Assembly (NCBI GenBank): GCA_018340375.1
Contig: JAFFJZ010000011.1
Coordinates: 186,001 to 250,000 of the forward strand
Length of the DNA: 64,000 bases
Source: Gonatopus flavifemur
Lineage: Eukaryota > Arthropoda > Insecta > Hymenoptera > Dryinidae
Reading direction: 5' to 3'
Part shown: positions 1-12,011 of the stretch, piece by piece
How positions within the stretch are numbered: the stretch's first letter is position 1
Layout: every line of letters starts with the position of its first letter
The notes under the pieces: generated by a model
What the model saw: only the letters and a program-made list of their open reading frames with translations
The model's database searches: none
Told to the model about the DNA's origin: nothing
Made by a program: the position numbers and the translations under genes

Positions 1-481
1 TTAGAGAAAACCTGTGTCTCCATCACGTCAGCGAATTTCCGAGACAACGACGAATCACTCAAATTGCGATTTTGGTAATAATTTCATTGGAGTCCTAGGA
101 TTCATCATAGATTCCGTACTGAAACTAAGTTCTATCAATACAGGCACAGTATCGTTTCTCTACGGTATTATATATTGTATTGGAGTTTAGGTTAATACTG
201 GCGCTTCTCTGTCTCATTGACACAGCCGTTTTCCTAGACCGTTAACTGGAACTCTGCTTTTCCATCAGTTCGGTTGTATCAATACTGATAGGGGAAACTG
301 ATGTCAATTGTAACAATTTTTACGAAATATTCTCGTTGGTACTTAATATTTATTATCTCTCACATATTTTTTTTACAAGCTTCATTGAAGTATTCTTTAA
401 CTAGTTATACTTTTATGTTCTAGAAAAAATGATCAGTGTTTCTATCAAAAACCCAAATACAGCAACACTTAGTATGTTATA
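1..481. other. No gene seen; decayed repeat-like sequence
   Basis: AT-rich stretch with no open frame worth reporting. It has short words such as AATACTGGC and GTATCAATACTGATAG that resemble words around 2980-4180, so it is probably old transposon debris. That link is inferred from word similarity only. Confidence 0.4.
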
Positions 482-1063
482 CACTGAGAGAAGAGTTTAT
501 TTGTATTTAATAAATCTTGTTTTGGATACGGCGAAATAAATATTTATTACATACAAACATAACTCATTATCCTCAGATAAGGTTTAATAACAGTTGAAAA
601 ATGTCATATGAAGTTTTGTAACAGTTAATAAACTTCATTTATAGTTATTAAGCCAAGTTTACGTGGAAAAAATACACGGAGAAAAAGGAATTCGCTGTGG
701 CAGCGAAATCTACTTTTGCTGGGTTCCTTTTGCCGCAGCAGCAAATTTTTTGCTGTGACAGCAAACTATTTGCTGTCCCAGTAATCTTGTTAGCTGCGAC
801 AGCAAAATTTGTTTGCTATTCTGTGTATAATACTGAAAATTTGCTGGCGGAGCAAACATTTTTTGCTGCCACAGCTAAAAAATTGCTGTCGTAGCTAACA
901 CGATTGCTGTTATAGCAAATTTTCAGCTAGGTCAGCAAAAATTTTTGCTATTCTATATATAATACCTCGATTTGCTGCGTCAGCAAATTTTTTCTCTCCG
1001 TGTATTTATTTCGCCGTATCCAAAGTAAGCTTTATTAAATACAAATAAACTCTCCTCTCAGTG
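482..1063. mobile_element. TIR element CACTGAGAG, interrupted
   Basis: The ends CACTGAGAGAAGAGTTTATT and its inverted counterpart at 1043-1063 are flanked by TA (480-481 and 1064-1065). The arms around 482-540 and 1008-1063 match each other in inverted orientation, including the word GGATACGGCGAAATAAA. A second MITE (675-1002) sits inside. Non-autonomous: no coding sequence is seen. Confidence 0.75.
675..1002. mobile_element. Nested MITE, CACGGAGAAAAA ends, palindrome array
   Basis: It begins CACGGAGAAAAAGG, ends with the inverse, and is flanked by TA. The interior repeats a short palindrome, TTTGCTGTGACAGCAAA and variants, about seven times with irregular spacing. The 65-residue frame over it is only the palindrome array read in frame and is not a gene. 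It lies inside the element at 482-1063. Confidence 0.8.
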
Positions 1064-1187
1064 TACAGAACTATTGTTGAATAATTTTCAAGGAAAAATG
1101 CATTCTCCAGTGGATAGTATAACAATAAGCAGGGATATGACACTCCATCGGAAAATGTGTTCCTGATTCGATATAATCCCCGACGTA

Positions 1188-1459
1188 CCCCCCCACCCAC
1201 TCCGATAGGTGGCACTACTTTTTTTTCGTCAGCAGTTATCAACAGTTGAATTGGTTAATCCAAAACATCGATTCACTTGTGAGATTCACACTTATTTTAT
1301 GCTCGCAAATGTGCGAAGATATATGAATTGATAAAATAATCTACAGATCAAGGACCATAACCACCATTTCTTGATTGAATGTTGACAAAGAACTTTGCTG
1401 CTGACGAAGGCTAATGGTGCCACCTTGCCGCACGGGTGAGTGGGGATTGGGGGAGTTGG
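1188..1459. mobile_element. Foldback element
   Basis: Inverted arms: a C-rich left end (CCCACCCACTCC, then AGGTGGCACTA and CGTCAGCAG) and a mirrored right end (CTGCTGACGAAGG, GGTGCCACC, GAGTGGGG). TA lies outside both ends. The spacer is AT-rich and no gene is seen. Confidence 0.5.
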
Positions 1460-1484
1460 TACAAATTGTAAACCGTATTTATAT

Positions 1485-1603
1485 CCCAAACAGCATCGAA
1501 AGTTCTCAAAATGTTTTAAAAACGTGTCAAAAGTCCCACAGATGTTGGTTAGCAACAGCACGTATTCTAAATGTTTTGAGAACATTCATTCAATGTGCTG
1601 GGG
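1485..1603. mobile_element. CCCA-AGCA type short element (degenerate)
   Basis: It starts CCCAAACAGCATCG and ends near ATGTGCTGGGG. The interior carries AAAATGTTTTGAGAAC-like words in both orientations, as in other members of the CCCANNYAGCA group. The exact right end is uncertain. Confidence 0.4.
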
Positions 1604-1903
1604 AACACGTTTTGGGGACGTTGTTTACACATACTATGGTACGTTTTCAGAACGTTCTCGAAACGTTATATCAAAACCTAGTATTCTATTTCTAACCTAT
1701 ACAAATGTGTATTCATAGTTTCTCATAGGGAAAAAAGTATCAAACAACCATAAAAATATGTTTTGTATTGGATATTTGGAAAGATTCCACTCCAGAAGTT
1801 CAAAACTATTGGCAGAATGTAAATTATCAAGCATTAAGTCAATACATTAAGACTCACATCACCTCAAAATTGACGTGAAACAAAATTCCACTATATGCAA
1901 TAC

Positions 1904-2185
1904 ATTAAAGAGATGCAGATGTAATTCATTAAATCTATCGATACAGGCTCCACCGCAATTCATTTGCATTGCCTCAAAATGAAGAATATTGAAAGATTTG
2001 GCACAAGTTTGATCATCAACAAATTCTCATTCTACATGTTTGATGAACGTTCTATGGAAATCTAAATGAGACTATACCGGACATTCGTACATCACCGGTA
2101 TATACATGCCATTTTTCTGAACGTTCCGAAACATTTTTAGAACATTCCAATGTTTCAGAAGACTTCCAAAGATGTTGATAGTACC
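1904..2185 (-). repeat. Dispersed repeat, copy 1
   Basis: It matches 48733-49030 in the opposite orientation over nearly its whole length. Shared words include TTTGGCACAAGTTTGATCAT and GGAATGTTCNG-type segments, with scattered substitutions. No coding sequence and no clear ends; it could be a MITE that has lost its termini. Confidence 0.55.
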
Positions 2186-3064
2186 TCCCGGTACTTTACG
2201 GGATAGAGTAAGCATAGGAATTCCCTTCACAATAACACAGTTGACAAACTTTTCTTCCATATCGTGTTCATAATGAAATCAATTCACATCCTTCAACAAT
2301 ATAATCAATACATAATTTTTTGATTCTAAATAAGGTGGCATTGAGTCACGATATGAAAGTTTTACGTGTTCAATATCAGTTTATCGATAACAGTGACAGT
2401 TTGAAAACCAGACGAAAACATAATCAAACACAAAAATTTACTTCCAATCAAATAGAAGAGGTTTATGGACATAATTCAGAACTGATTAATACGAGTCATA
2501 CAAAATGTTGAAATATAACAGAGGGACGTGAATCTCTACAACTGAATCTTATAAGTTTCACTTTTTCTCAAAAGATGATGGAGAAATATTTGTTGTTACA
2601 ATTGACACTTTGTTACAACTAACACCGGTCGCACTCAAAGTTTCGTACCTTCTTAGTGATCTACACTGTTATAAACTCCAGTTCGGTACTGCCACTGTTT
2701 TGTTTCACCAGAAGAAATGCGTCGCTACCTTAAGAGAACACTTACGTTCAGAAAACTTTTAGAAGATTAAATAAACGTTCGTTAAATGTAAATTTATCGA
2801 AAATCAATATAAAATCGATCGATTCGGCTTGTGTTCTCTTGGGGTATGAACTTAATTTTTACTCAAAGTTGACACTGATTCCACTCTAAGACAACGTTGC
2901 GTCGGTTCTGATAGAATATTGTCTTTTCATGTATCCCACAATGTTATCAATTCTGGTTGACTACTGGCCCAGTCTCGTCTGACCAAAGCAGCTGTATCAG
3001 TACAAGGTGAGTTTGAATTCTGATCCCCCACCAATTCTGTATTGAGAAAACTTTACAGCAATTA
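2186..3064. other. No gene seen
   Basis: AT-rich sequence with only short chance frames. Phrases such as TACTGGCCCAGTC near 2965 resemble the subterminal words of the element that follows, so part of this may be related debris. Confidence 0.4.
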
Positions 3065-3981
3065 GGGAAGAGTCCAGTACCGACACCTTTAGAATTTTTT
3101 AGTATTAATTCAACTTTAATTGGATGAGGAAAATCCTAAATTTCGAATGATGATTAGTTACCTCTGATATCACTGATTATATGTCTGTATGTTATCTTCC
3201 TAGAAGTTGACATCAAATACAGATTAAATATGAAAATTAGAAAGCTCAAATATTGAGCTCTTCGAAACGCGTCGTACAGTACCGACACCTATATATTCTT
3301 TTATGTTTCGGAGGTGAAAATGAACACCTCGATGCTTTGTACGTTGAATCTTTATTAGAATATTCACTCCATGCCTTATAAAAACGTTTTAAGTGAAAGT
3401 TGATTTATTATTTCTTCGTTACAAGATGACAGGAATCCTTGTGATCGTTTTTGCATCTCAAGAAAAAAAGATAAGAGAGTCCTAACATCAAATGTTTTTC
3501 CGATTTCAGGAACCAATTTTGGTTCCATATCTGTTTATTTGTTTGCTAGTCTCTCAGTTTGTCGGTCTGTTTGTTTAATTATGAGGTGTCGGTACTGGGC
3601 GACATCGAGGGTGTCGTTATTGGACGACTGTGGCGTTTCAACAATGTTTCTGATATGAATCCTAATACGAATCATTTTGCTACACTAATCATGGGTGAAG
3701 TACTTTGATAACTCATAGAAAGAACATATACTATCCGGAGAGATACTATCTACTCTAACAAAACGAATCAAGGGTCCCCAATCATCATTCCACATTCCTC
3801 ATTAGGATAAAAAACTTCAACGTCGTGTAACTGTAAGAATAATAATTGAAAAACTTTATACTCGGACTATGTTTGATTTGACAACGACCTTTCGAAGTAA
3901 GTATCCTTACATTGTTCCCTTCTATTGTTAATTAGCGAGAATCATAGGGTGTCGAAGTGTCGATGCTGTACGACTCTCCCC
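3065..3981. mobile_element. TAGGG-type TIR element, about 0.9 kb
   Basis: The left end GGGAAGAGTCCAGTACCGAC and right end GTCGATGCTGTACGACTCTCCCC are inverted matches with gaps and are flanked by TA. The interior repeats the word CAGTACCGACACCT and its inverse (GGTGTCGGTACTGG near 3583) several times. No transposase frame survives. The end style resembles pogo/Tc1-like non-autonomous elements, which is inferred. Confidence 0.55.
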
Positions 3982-4354
3982 TATATCAGAATATCGTGTT
4001 CTCATAAATTTTACAATGTAATTAGCTCTGGCTCAGTACTGGCATAGTCTGGATTTATTTAAATGATAGTATTCCCATGAAATAGATTTGGACTCCGATC
4101 CATCATTGATTTGGTAGTCAGTAAACATTGTATGAATAGTGACCTGGGAGTCCCGCTCTATACTGGCATAGTTCCGCTTTCCTAAAAATTGGATCTAAGA
4201 CTGTCTCCCGGGAACAAAATTCCATATATGAACCCATATATTGGTTCATATATGCATCCGTATATGGGGAATGGCTATATATGCTCATATATGGTCATAT
4301 ATGAAAGTGGGAAATCAATCAGCATTGATCTCACTTCTCTCTCCTTTGGTTCTT

Positions 4355-5512
4355 CATCATGATCATCATCATCATCATCATCATCATGAAGTAATCAGTC
4401 TTATGACTAAAAGACTTCTTTTTTCATTCATCTTCTCAAGTACTTCTTCATTTTTTACTTTCTCTATCCACTTTACTCTAAGCATCCTTCTATAACGCCA
4501 CATTTCAAAAGCTTCAAGTCTTCGTTGGTCCGTTTTTCCAATTACCCAAGTTTCGCAACCATATAATGCTGTGCTCCGAACGTAACTCTTCAAGTATTTC
4601 TTCCTTACTGCTAAACTAATATTCTTCGAACATAGTAACTGTTTCTTTTGGTGAAAAGCCAGTTTTCCTTTGCTATTCTTGTTCTTATATCTCTTTCGCT
4701 TTTATCGTTTTCTGTAATTATGCTTCCTAGATATTTAAATTCTTTCACTTGCTGAATTGTATCTGCATCTATTTTGATTTTCGTTCTTCTTGATATTATC
4801 GCTGTTGTACAAATCATGAATTTTGTTTTGTCCTTATTTATATTCATACAATAGTTTTCTAGTAATATTGTTCTCATAGTGTTGAGAGTATTTTCTAACT
4901 CAGCACCACTCGTAGCTAATATAGCTATGTCATCCGCTAATCTCAACATGCTTACACAATCACCTTGAGTCTGTAATTTCAATTGCACTTGCTCCTTCAC
5001 TTCGTTCATCGCTTCTTCTATATACAAATTGAAAATCAATGATGATAGTGAGCATCCTTGTCTCACCCCTCTTTTAATTTGTACTCCTCCTTTTTGACCC
5101 TGTATTTCTATTATTGCGGTTTGATTCTTATATAATTCATATATTATGCTCCTATCCTTGAAATTAATTCCTACCTTTTTCAAAATCGAGAACATTTTCT
5201 CCCAATCAACATTATCGAATGCTTTTTGTATATCTACAAAACCTATATACACAGACTTTTTTAACTCTAGACTTTTTTCTACTACTGTTCTGAGTGCTAA
5301 TATTGCTTCCCGAGTTCCCCTATTTCTCCTGAAACCGAACTGATCTTCTACTAATCTACTCTCTATTTTATCCTATATTCTCCTGCATATAATATTTGTC
5401 AGTATTTTCGAGGCATGTGAAGTTAAACTAATCGTTCTGTAGTTCTTGCATTTGTCTGCTCCTTGTTTTGTTGGAATGGCGACAATTTTATTCTTCTGGA
5501 AATCTTTCTGGG
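4355..5512 (-). mobile_element. LINE copy A (5' truncated, internally deleted)
   Basis: Minus-strand non-LTR retrotransposon fragment. Its 3' end is at low coordinates, with a (GAT)n tail at 4355-4388 followed by the hairpin-like CAGTCTTATGACT. Compared with copies D and E it lacks several hundred bases just after that hairpin. The right junction near 5512 re-enters the CCCGGG element. GGTTCTTCAT left and GGGTTTTCAT right may be a worn target duplication. A trinucleotide tail is typical of RTE-like LINEs, but I cannot fix the clade. Confidence 0.8.
4384..5512 (-). pseudogene. Reverse transcriptase fragment of LINE copy A
   Basis: Two frames survive. The frame at 5252-4611 (213 residues) contains reverse-transcriptase palm motifs: VDIQKAFDNVDW, the GVRQGCSLS turn, and the catalytic box as LADDIAIL in place of the usual YADD. 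The frame at 4593-4384 holds the family's C-terminal segment, with STALYGCETW and RRLEAFEMWRYRRMLR. A frameshift near 4600 separates them. RT sequence continues upstream to about 5512 but is broken. The endonuclease domain is absent because of 5' truncation. It would have copied element RNA at the target nick; it is now non-functional. Copies D and E preserve overlapping parts. Confidence 0.8.
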
Positions 5513-5871
5513 TTTTCATAGCAGTTCATAAAACATTGTGAAATAATTTTGATCATACATGGATATATATGATAATGTATGATTGAATATGATCACATAT
5601 GGCCATGTATAGTCTAACTCATACATGATCATATATGGCCAAAATCAATGTATACTCATATATCATCCCATATGTGTTCATATATGTTCATATGTATTTC
5701 ATATATGTTCATATGCATTTCCTCTATGTTCATATATGGGCCACATATGATTCATATACGTTAATATACAGCCTATATGAATTATTTTTTCCCGGGCTGT
5801 GTACGGCGACCAGTGTCTTCTGAAACCCGTCGAACCATTGGTGCCAGTTGAGAAGCAGTAATGCCCCTTAA

Positions 5872-6074
5872 GGGCATTCCGAAGTCTCGAGAAATTCCAA
5901 ATCTCTCCCCCCACTTTTCTCGAAAACGACTGAATAAATCGAAAAATAATGAGTTGACGCATCTTCTTCATGATTCACAGAAGATCCATCAACTCATCAT
6001 TTTTCGATGTATTCAGTCATTTACGAGAAAAGTGGGGGGAGAGATTTCGGATTTCTCGGGACTTCGAAATGCTC
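5872..6074. mobile_element. Foldback element with TTAA duplication
   Basis: Almost perfect inverted arms start GGGCATTCCGAAGTCTCGAG and end with the inverse (GGGACTTCGAAATGCTC). TTAA flanks both sides (5868-5871 and 6075-6078). The loop is around 5975. TTAA duplication is the rule for piggyBac and Kolobok elements, so this is a plausible non-autonomous member of one of these. No gene; the overlapping frames are the palindrome read twice. Confidence 0.7.
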
Positions 6075-6078
6075 TTAA

Positions 6079-7590
6079 TTGAAACTGTTGTTTTTGCTAA
6101 ACTATGGTGCGACCAGACTTGCCAGTACTGCGCCTTCAGTGTTGCCGCGATATTATCATTGACAATTTGGGATAATCGATTATCCTAATTCCTATATGTT
6201 TCAAAGGAACATTTAATGCATGGATTCTCGACTTTTTACATAAAAAAAAAACGGAATAATGGATCATCTTAGTCTTGTACATGAAATAAACCAAGGTATG
6301 CGTCCATTATCGTTTTGATATATCGTGCCGATATACAATTTCTAAGCTCTAATTCTATTGTGACTCCAACTTCAGCAATCAATAAAAAAACACCGGAAGA
6401 AGCAGAACAAAAGAATTAGAGATAGAAGATATCCCTTACGAATTGTACATGTTACTGTGTACAGAAACAAGTGATTCTGGGCGTAGGATGTCTTCACTCG
6501 TTTGTTGTCTTGCATTTGTACTGAGAAAATAACAGAAAAGGGTGGGAGAATGGAATAAGAAATAGCAAGAGCATTGAGGAACAAAGCCAAGGAGGGAAAA
6601 GAGAAGGAGTGGAATATATCACAAAGTATGTTGAAGGTTCGGAATATGTAGTGTAGCTCTCAAACATAGTAAATCTATGGTTGACGCGGCTGCTGATACC
6701 TAGCTCTTCTTCCTATGGAGAACAAGTTTCTCCAGCCTATATTGACTCTTACTATCGTGTATGGTCACGAGTCCCATTGGCAGTGGTAATGGCCTTGGCA
6801 AACTAACCAATTCGGGTCGGCTCAGTGAATGCACGAACGAACGAACGAACGAACGAACGAACGAACAGAGGAACACACTTGATGTGCTCATATTGTTATT
6901 GTTTGGTTCACAGGAGGCAATCCAAGTATATCCGAGCGTTGATCAAGTACCATGAACAATTAACGTGTTATTTTGCACTTTATTATGTGAAATGAATATT
7001 TTGTGTATTTTATAATGAAACGAGATCACATAATACAGGAATGGTGGCATATTTTTCCGTCGGCATTATGCCTTAGTGATTGTGGATTGGATAGTGCAAA
7101 TGGAGCAGATGATAATTCACGTGTATGCAATTCGAGTGGTGTTAAGAGTTAGTGTTGATTACGATAAGCTCAGATGAACTCGGAGCAATCAATTCCGTGC
7201 ATGAATTATCACGTTGATGAAGAGCAGCCTCATGTTCTCTAAGTCCGAATGGTATTTTGAGTGCAGCCCGAGTTCTTTTTGGATACTTCAACTACTGAAA
7301 AGTAAACAATCAGCATGGAATGACCATTTGAAAATTGTCTATCGCCGAAAGGGCAAAAATAGTCATCAATGGTTTTTATCAGTTCACGATTTCAATTCCA
7401 ATTGTCACAGTGATTGTGGTGATCTTGATAAAAATTTTCCAAGGATCATTATTTTACAGAAACTGTTCTATCACTCCCTCTACAACAATAAGGTACGAAG
7501 AGTTACGCGTATTTTTGAACTCATACAATCTAAAAGATAAGTGTAAAATTACTTCGGAGGTGTTATCCAGCCTATACAGTGTAATTCCAA
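6079..7590. other. No gene seen; contains one tetranucleotide repeat
   Basis: AT-rich single-copy-looking sequence. The open frames at 7214-7540 and 7335-7682 overlap each other, and the second runs into the repeat at 7591-7992; neither has a recognisable domain. Confidence 0.4.
6833..6866. repeat. (CGAA)n microsatellite
   Basis: About eight perfect CGAA units. The Thr-Asn-Glu-Arg repeat in an overlapping frame is just this microsatellite. Confidence 0.95.
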
Positions 7591-7672
7591 CACAAGTAGC
7601 ATCGGAATATGCTATGAACGTTCAACGAACATCTGAATTATATTCAATGCACATTCCAAAACATCGTTTTAT
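7591..7672 (+). mobile_element. 318-bp family, truncated left end
   Basis: CACAAGTAGCATCGGAATAT followed by family sequence for about 80 bases, then cut at the start of the complete copy next to it. The missing part does not resume after that copy. Confidence 0.7.
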
Positions 7673-7673
7673 A

Positions 7674-7992
7674 CCCAAGTAGCACCAGAATATACTATGA
7701 ACGTTCACCGCATATTCGGAATATGTTCTATGCATATCCCAATGAGACCGTTTCATAGATGCTATGCATATTCATCGAACGTATGTGATCGAATACACGA
7801 CGGTACGTCAATCGAACGTCGATTGAATGCATATCGTGAATTCCGGATATGCTGTGTACGTACTAATTATATTCAAAACAGTCTGGCTTGAACATCCTAT
7901 TAACGTTCATTGAAAGTTCTTCGTATCTCATTCGTACAAACTACGAACATTTCTGTTCCGTATATGCATTCGAAGGTTTGTTGCTACTTGGG
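7674..7992 (+). mobile_element. 318-bp family (CCCAAG element), complete
   Basis: Starts CCCAAGTAGCACCAGAATAT and ends TTGCTACTTGGG, 319 bp. TA precedes it; the right flank reads TG. The interior has the family palindromes (ATGAGACCGTTTCAT, TCGAACGTCGATTGA). Non-coding. Confidence 0.85.
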
Positions 7993-8951
7993 TGAAAGTT
8001 CTGAAAGAACACCTAGTCTGCTCAAAACAATTATCAATGCATTCACATTAGAGTTTATAAAACACGAATAAGTTGCATCACAAGATAATAATTCTGAGTT
8101 TTCCCGTAATCCAATGAATTTTTGAAATTAAATATTGAGCTTGTTGAATCAGAAATGATGGAAATCACAGTGTTTTTTTAGTGGAGAGTGGCCTCAGATG
8201 GATCACCTATTCTTTTCATTGCATGAAACTCTACAATGTTGACCGATCGCCATGTATTGTATGCTGTTGGAAAGACGTTTCGATTCCCCAAAGTTTCCCT
8301 CAGAAACTCGAAAATCGAAATCGAAAATCGAAAATGGTAATAAACAGCCTAAATGGAAACCTTGGTTCCAACTCGGACCACCCACTGTTCCAAATCGGAC
8401 TGGCCATGTTTTTTGGGTTTGCATTGCAAACTTTGGACTTCCAAAAGTATGTGGGTGTGTTCTCTTTGCGATAATTCTTGAAATGAGCAATGTATGATGC
8501 AGAAAATTAAATTTTATTGCACATTTTGGTTACAGTTCTTACATAGTATAAGTTATTTTTGAAATAGTAAAAAAACTGACATTCAAAGGAAGGTAACGTA
8601 AGAAGACGTGAGTACATTTTTTTTCACCAATATATCCCTCCCATCTGTGTTATTAGGCTTATCAATTAATTGATAATCATCACTTTCTTCTCTCATGGCT
8701 CAGTAGATTTTTATATTATTCAAAGTATATCCATTTCTATTGTGGGGAATTAAAGAGATTTTGAGGTGAAAAATCTTTCTAATACTTTAGTAGGGGCGAT
8801 GTCCAACATTCGATTGAGAGGAACGGACAATTAAAGGGTGGACACTCAACGAGCATCGACTGTCAGTTTGTTTTAGGTTATTGTCACTGAAAACTCATTG
8901 AGTGCTGGAGAACGGAAACATAACCAATAACATGAAGTCACCTACTTCCTA
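7993..8951. other. No gene seen
   Basis: Frames at 8181-8497 on both strands overlap and share no family motif. A local palindrome-like run near 8290-8335 (CGAAAATCGAAATCGAAAATCG) is low-complexity. Nothing further supportable. Confidence 0.35.
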
Positions 8952-9194
8952 CACTGAAAAAAGTTTGGTGCTCAACCTGTCATTTCAATGAGGCGCAGCG
9001 TTCGTACGTACGATTTGGTGCGGCTCCTACGCCAAATCTGGCTCAGATATTGAACGCAATTAAAGTTGCACGTACTTGCGCGTACTTACGCGCAACTCCT
9101 ACGCCTGATTTGGTAGACGAGCCGCATTAAGTTGTATGTACGAATGCTGCATTCCATGAAAAAAGGCAGGTTAACTATCAAACTTCTTTCAGTG
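8952..9194. mobile_element. MITE, CACTGAAAAAAGTTTG ends
   Basis: Inverted ends CACTGAAAAAAGTTTGGTG and AACTTCTTTCAGTG, flanked by TA at 8950-8951 and 9195-9196. The interior is richer in CpG words (CGTACGTACG, TTGCGCGTACTTACGCGCAA), giving local palindromes unlike its neighbours. 243 bp, non-coding. Confidence 0.75.
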
Positions 9195-9616
9195 TACCAT
9201 TCTCCCACATCTGACCATTTTATATTTTTGAAAAAATTACGAGTTACGATCTTACGAGTTTTGATTCCATGATCAAGATGTAAATTGAGGTCGAATAGAG
9301 GACCATCTAGTCCGTACATTACAATGAGATTCAATCTATTTACATGAATATATAAACCGTTATTCAAATAAGCATGAGGCGGTCAAAAGGTTACGACGAT
9401 GGGCAGTGCGCTATGCATCGCGATGGTTAGATGTACGATATTTCACGTTACATTTGAAAATAACATTTTTGATGCAGATAACAAAAGATCAGTCAATACA
9501 CTGCGGTCCAGTGATGCGTGAAGCCATTAGGCTTTATGTGTATACTAATCTCATATACAGGATGGAATCGGTGTCAAGAGAAGTTTAATGGTGTAGTAGA
9601 AAATGCCTTGATGTCC

Positions 9617-9842
9617 AAGTCGAAAAATTTTAATATTTTTCACAGCCTGATTCTTTCCGTAATACGCAAAAAATCAGGTCGGATCTGGTTGAAAAAGGGT
9701 TGATATCAGATTGAATGAGAATTTTGAAAACGAGACCACGGTGAGAACAGAACGAGATCAGGGCGAAAAATAAAATCAAACCTGATTCACTCCGTAATAC
9801 GCAACGAATCAGAGGTAAATCAGGTTTATATTTTGATTTGGA
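9617..9842 (+). mobile_element. GTCGAAAAATT repeat with embedded hairpin, copy 1
   Basis: Homologous to 32050-32278. The unit CTGATTC, about 17 bases (CTCCGTAATACGCAAC core), then GAATCAG is present near both ends. Shared middle words are GAGAATTTTGAAA and ACGAGATCAGGGCGAAAAAT. No coding sequence; short non-autonomous element or SINE-like repeat. Confidence 0.65.
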
Positions 9843-11282
9843 TGGAAGGGGCGAAAATTGGATTTTCTGTCCTCACTACTGTGGCCTCTGGCAAGAAAAT
9901 CCATCCATGGATCCATGAATTTGGAATTCATCCACCCATTCTCATGAAATCAACACTGTAAAAAATATTCTACATCAAAGTTGAGAGATGCTTGCAGATG
10001 GGACATCATTTTACAAGTCGAACACTTCTTAGACCACCCTCCTTGGATTGATCTCGAAATTTTTCTATGGATTCTATATTCGAAATAAGGGGACACGCGT
10101 ATCAGGATTTTTTTTATTTCCACTATTTTCAGAAATACACTAATTCGAAATTTTACCCATCTCCCAATCAGGCCAATTTTCAATTGATCGTAACTTTGGT
10201 TCTATCCATCGTTCATACTTGATGCTTTTTTTCAATTTGAAGGTAATGGAACGAAGTTTACTTACAAGGGGATATCAGTCAGAAAAACTTGCGAATCCAT
10301 ATAGTTATGAACAATTACAATGTTTAAAACGGATTTACTCACTGTAACTCAAATCATATAGTAGATACAGAAAAGTTACACCATCGTTTTCCGCGTTCAA
10401 TTTCCCATAAAAATCATCTTCTATATTGATGATGTCTCTGCAAGAAGTCTTGGATAAACATTATTTTGTTAGGCGCGACGCAACGAGCAATGACGCGCTG
10501 GGTTTGCGATACCCAAGACTGCACGTCTTGGCACACTCTTTGTTCCATAAATGAATTTTTTTCGTTTCATGAACAATTTTTTTCGTCACCAGTGTTCCAA
10601 TAACACGTTCTCATAACGGATAAATGTAAAATATCAAGATACATATGTTGCTCTTGAAAGATGAAAAATCATCGTCATGTGTTTCAGAATAACGGGTAAT
10701 TTTTCAATGAAAATTTCACGATAATATCACATGTATTCTATGACGAAGTCTATACAGTACGATGCATCACGGAAATCAGAGTTCTATCGATTGATACCAC
10801 CATAACACTGTGGTCCCGTATTCAAGAACCTCATTCAGGAGGATAGAGGAAATTTAGTTCTTATCAGCTTTTACTTCCTTATTACTGATGAAAAATCGTA
10901 TCAACTAATTTCACTCAATTGATTCTGATCAATTGCTTTTTTTCAGTGCAGAATTGACGTTTGTTATTTTAGACATAACTATAGTTACTGTTATTAATTT
11001 GAATTTGTCAATACTACCGTATTCGTTGCCGGCTCCTTTGGTTTTATTACTCTAAAAGTAAGTATACTTTTGAAGTCATATAATACATTTACAAAGTTTG
11101 AATACTATTATTCATTATTTTCATTTTCAAAAATTCTCAAAACTTGTCGAACTCATCTCGCTTGACCACCGGATCCCCTCAAAGTTTTTTGAAGAGATCT
11201 GATTGAAATTCTTGAAAATATCTTCCATAAGATGTCTTCCAGATATCTTCTTATGAAACAACTTCCAGAATCCTACAAGAGA
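9843..11282. other. No gene seen; one short hairpin pair
   Basis: Mostly AT-rich sequence without long frames. At 10499-10531 two small stems lie side by side; the second is CCAAGAC-TGCAC-GTCTTGG. A short segment near 10803-10865 (CCGTATTCAAGAACCTCA) resembles 23990-24045, suggesting a worn dispersed repeat. Confidence 0.4.
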
Positions 11283-11503
11283 CACTGAACAGAAATGTAT
11301 GGTTATGGTAACGATCTGAAGTGACAGATAGCTGCAGTAGCGATACGTAGATCGTTCTGATAACGATCTAGATTGTTTCATACTAATCTGGATCTTCCCT
11401 GGAACGATCCATTCAAGTTGTGGTAGCAATATCGACATCCCTACACTTCAGATAGCTATAACAGCCGCTCAGTATTGTTATGAAAGCAATATTTTTTTTC
11501 AAT
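11283..11503. mobile_element. MITE related to 33572-33800 (TATCG palindromes)
   Basis: Left end CACTGAACAGAAATG, right end ATATTTTTTTTCAATG followed by TA. The interior shares TATGGTTATGGTAACGATCT and AACAATACTGAG-type words with the element nested at 33572-33800. Left flank lacks a clear TA. Decayed copy. Confidence 0.5.
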
Positions 11504-11761
11504 GTATCTCTTAGAATGTTCCAGAATAATTCCTTAAAATTTTTATCCGGGTACAATCCATGCATTGGAAACAAAAATGCAAATAAGAAATGCAAAGAAA
11601 GTTGGAAATATGAACATTTGAAACCATTCAGTTCGATTCATGTTGTAGGAGAATATTATACAGATATCAAAAACTTTTATTGCAAGGTCAGTGCATTCTG
11701 AGTTGTAAATTTTTATTACATAGAATCATGAGTGTAATTCAATCTTAGGCCCTAATAGATA

Positions 11762-12011
11762 CACTGAAGAAAAAAATTCTTACACTCAAATAAATGGTTA
11801 TTTGTCCTGCACCAAAGAAATATTCATTAGAATCAGTAGGATATTCTGTAAAACTAAAATAATTTATTTCAATCAAATAAATCATTATAACCATTCGATG
11901 ATTCGAATAAATTATCTAAGCTTCAAAGAACATCCTGTTCATTCCAATAAACATTTCTTTGGTACAAGCCGAATAACCATTTATTTGACTGGGAGAAATT
12001 TTTTTTCAGTG
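11762..12011. mobile_element. MITE, CACTGAAGAAAAAAATT ends
   Basis: 250 bp, TA on both sides. Interior arms carry CAAATAAATGGTTATT and its inverse (AATAACCATTTATTTG). The long frame beginning at 11802 starts inside it and is therefore not taken as a gene. Confidence 0.75.

Larger units (their letters stand above)
4207..5796 (-). mobile_element. CCCGGG-ended element with CATATATG arrays, split by LINE copy A
   Basis: The ends are CCCGGGAACAAAATTCCATA and the inverse of CCCGGGAAAAAATAATTCAT. Subterminal sequence on both sides is dominated by CATATATGN repeats. Flanks CTGTCT and CTGTGT could be a 6-bp target duplication with one change. Without the LINE the element is about 0.43 kb. Sequence near 4300-4350 (GTGAGATCAATGCTGATNGA on the other strand) matches 43215-43260, showing it belongs to the same family as 42948-46534. 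Confidence 0.65.
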
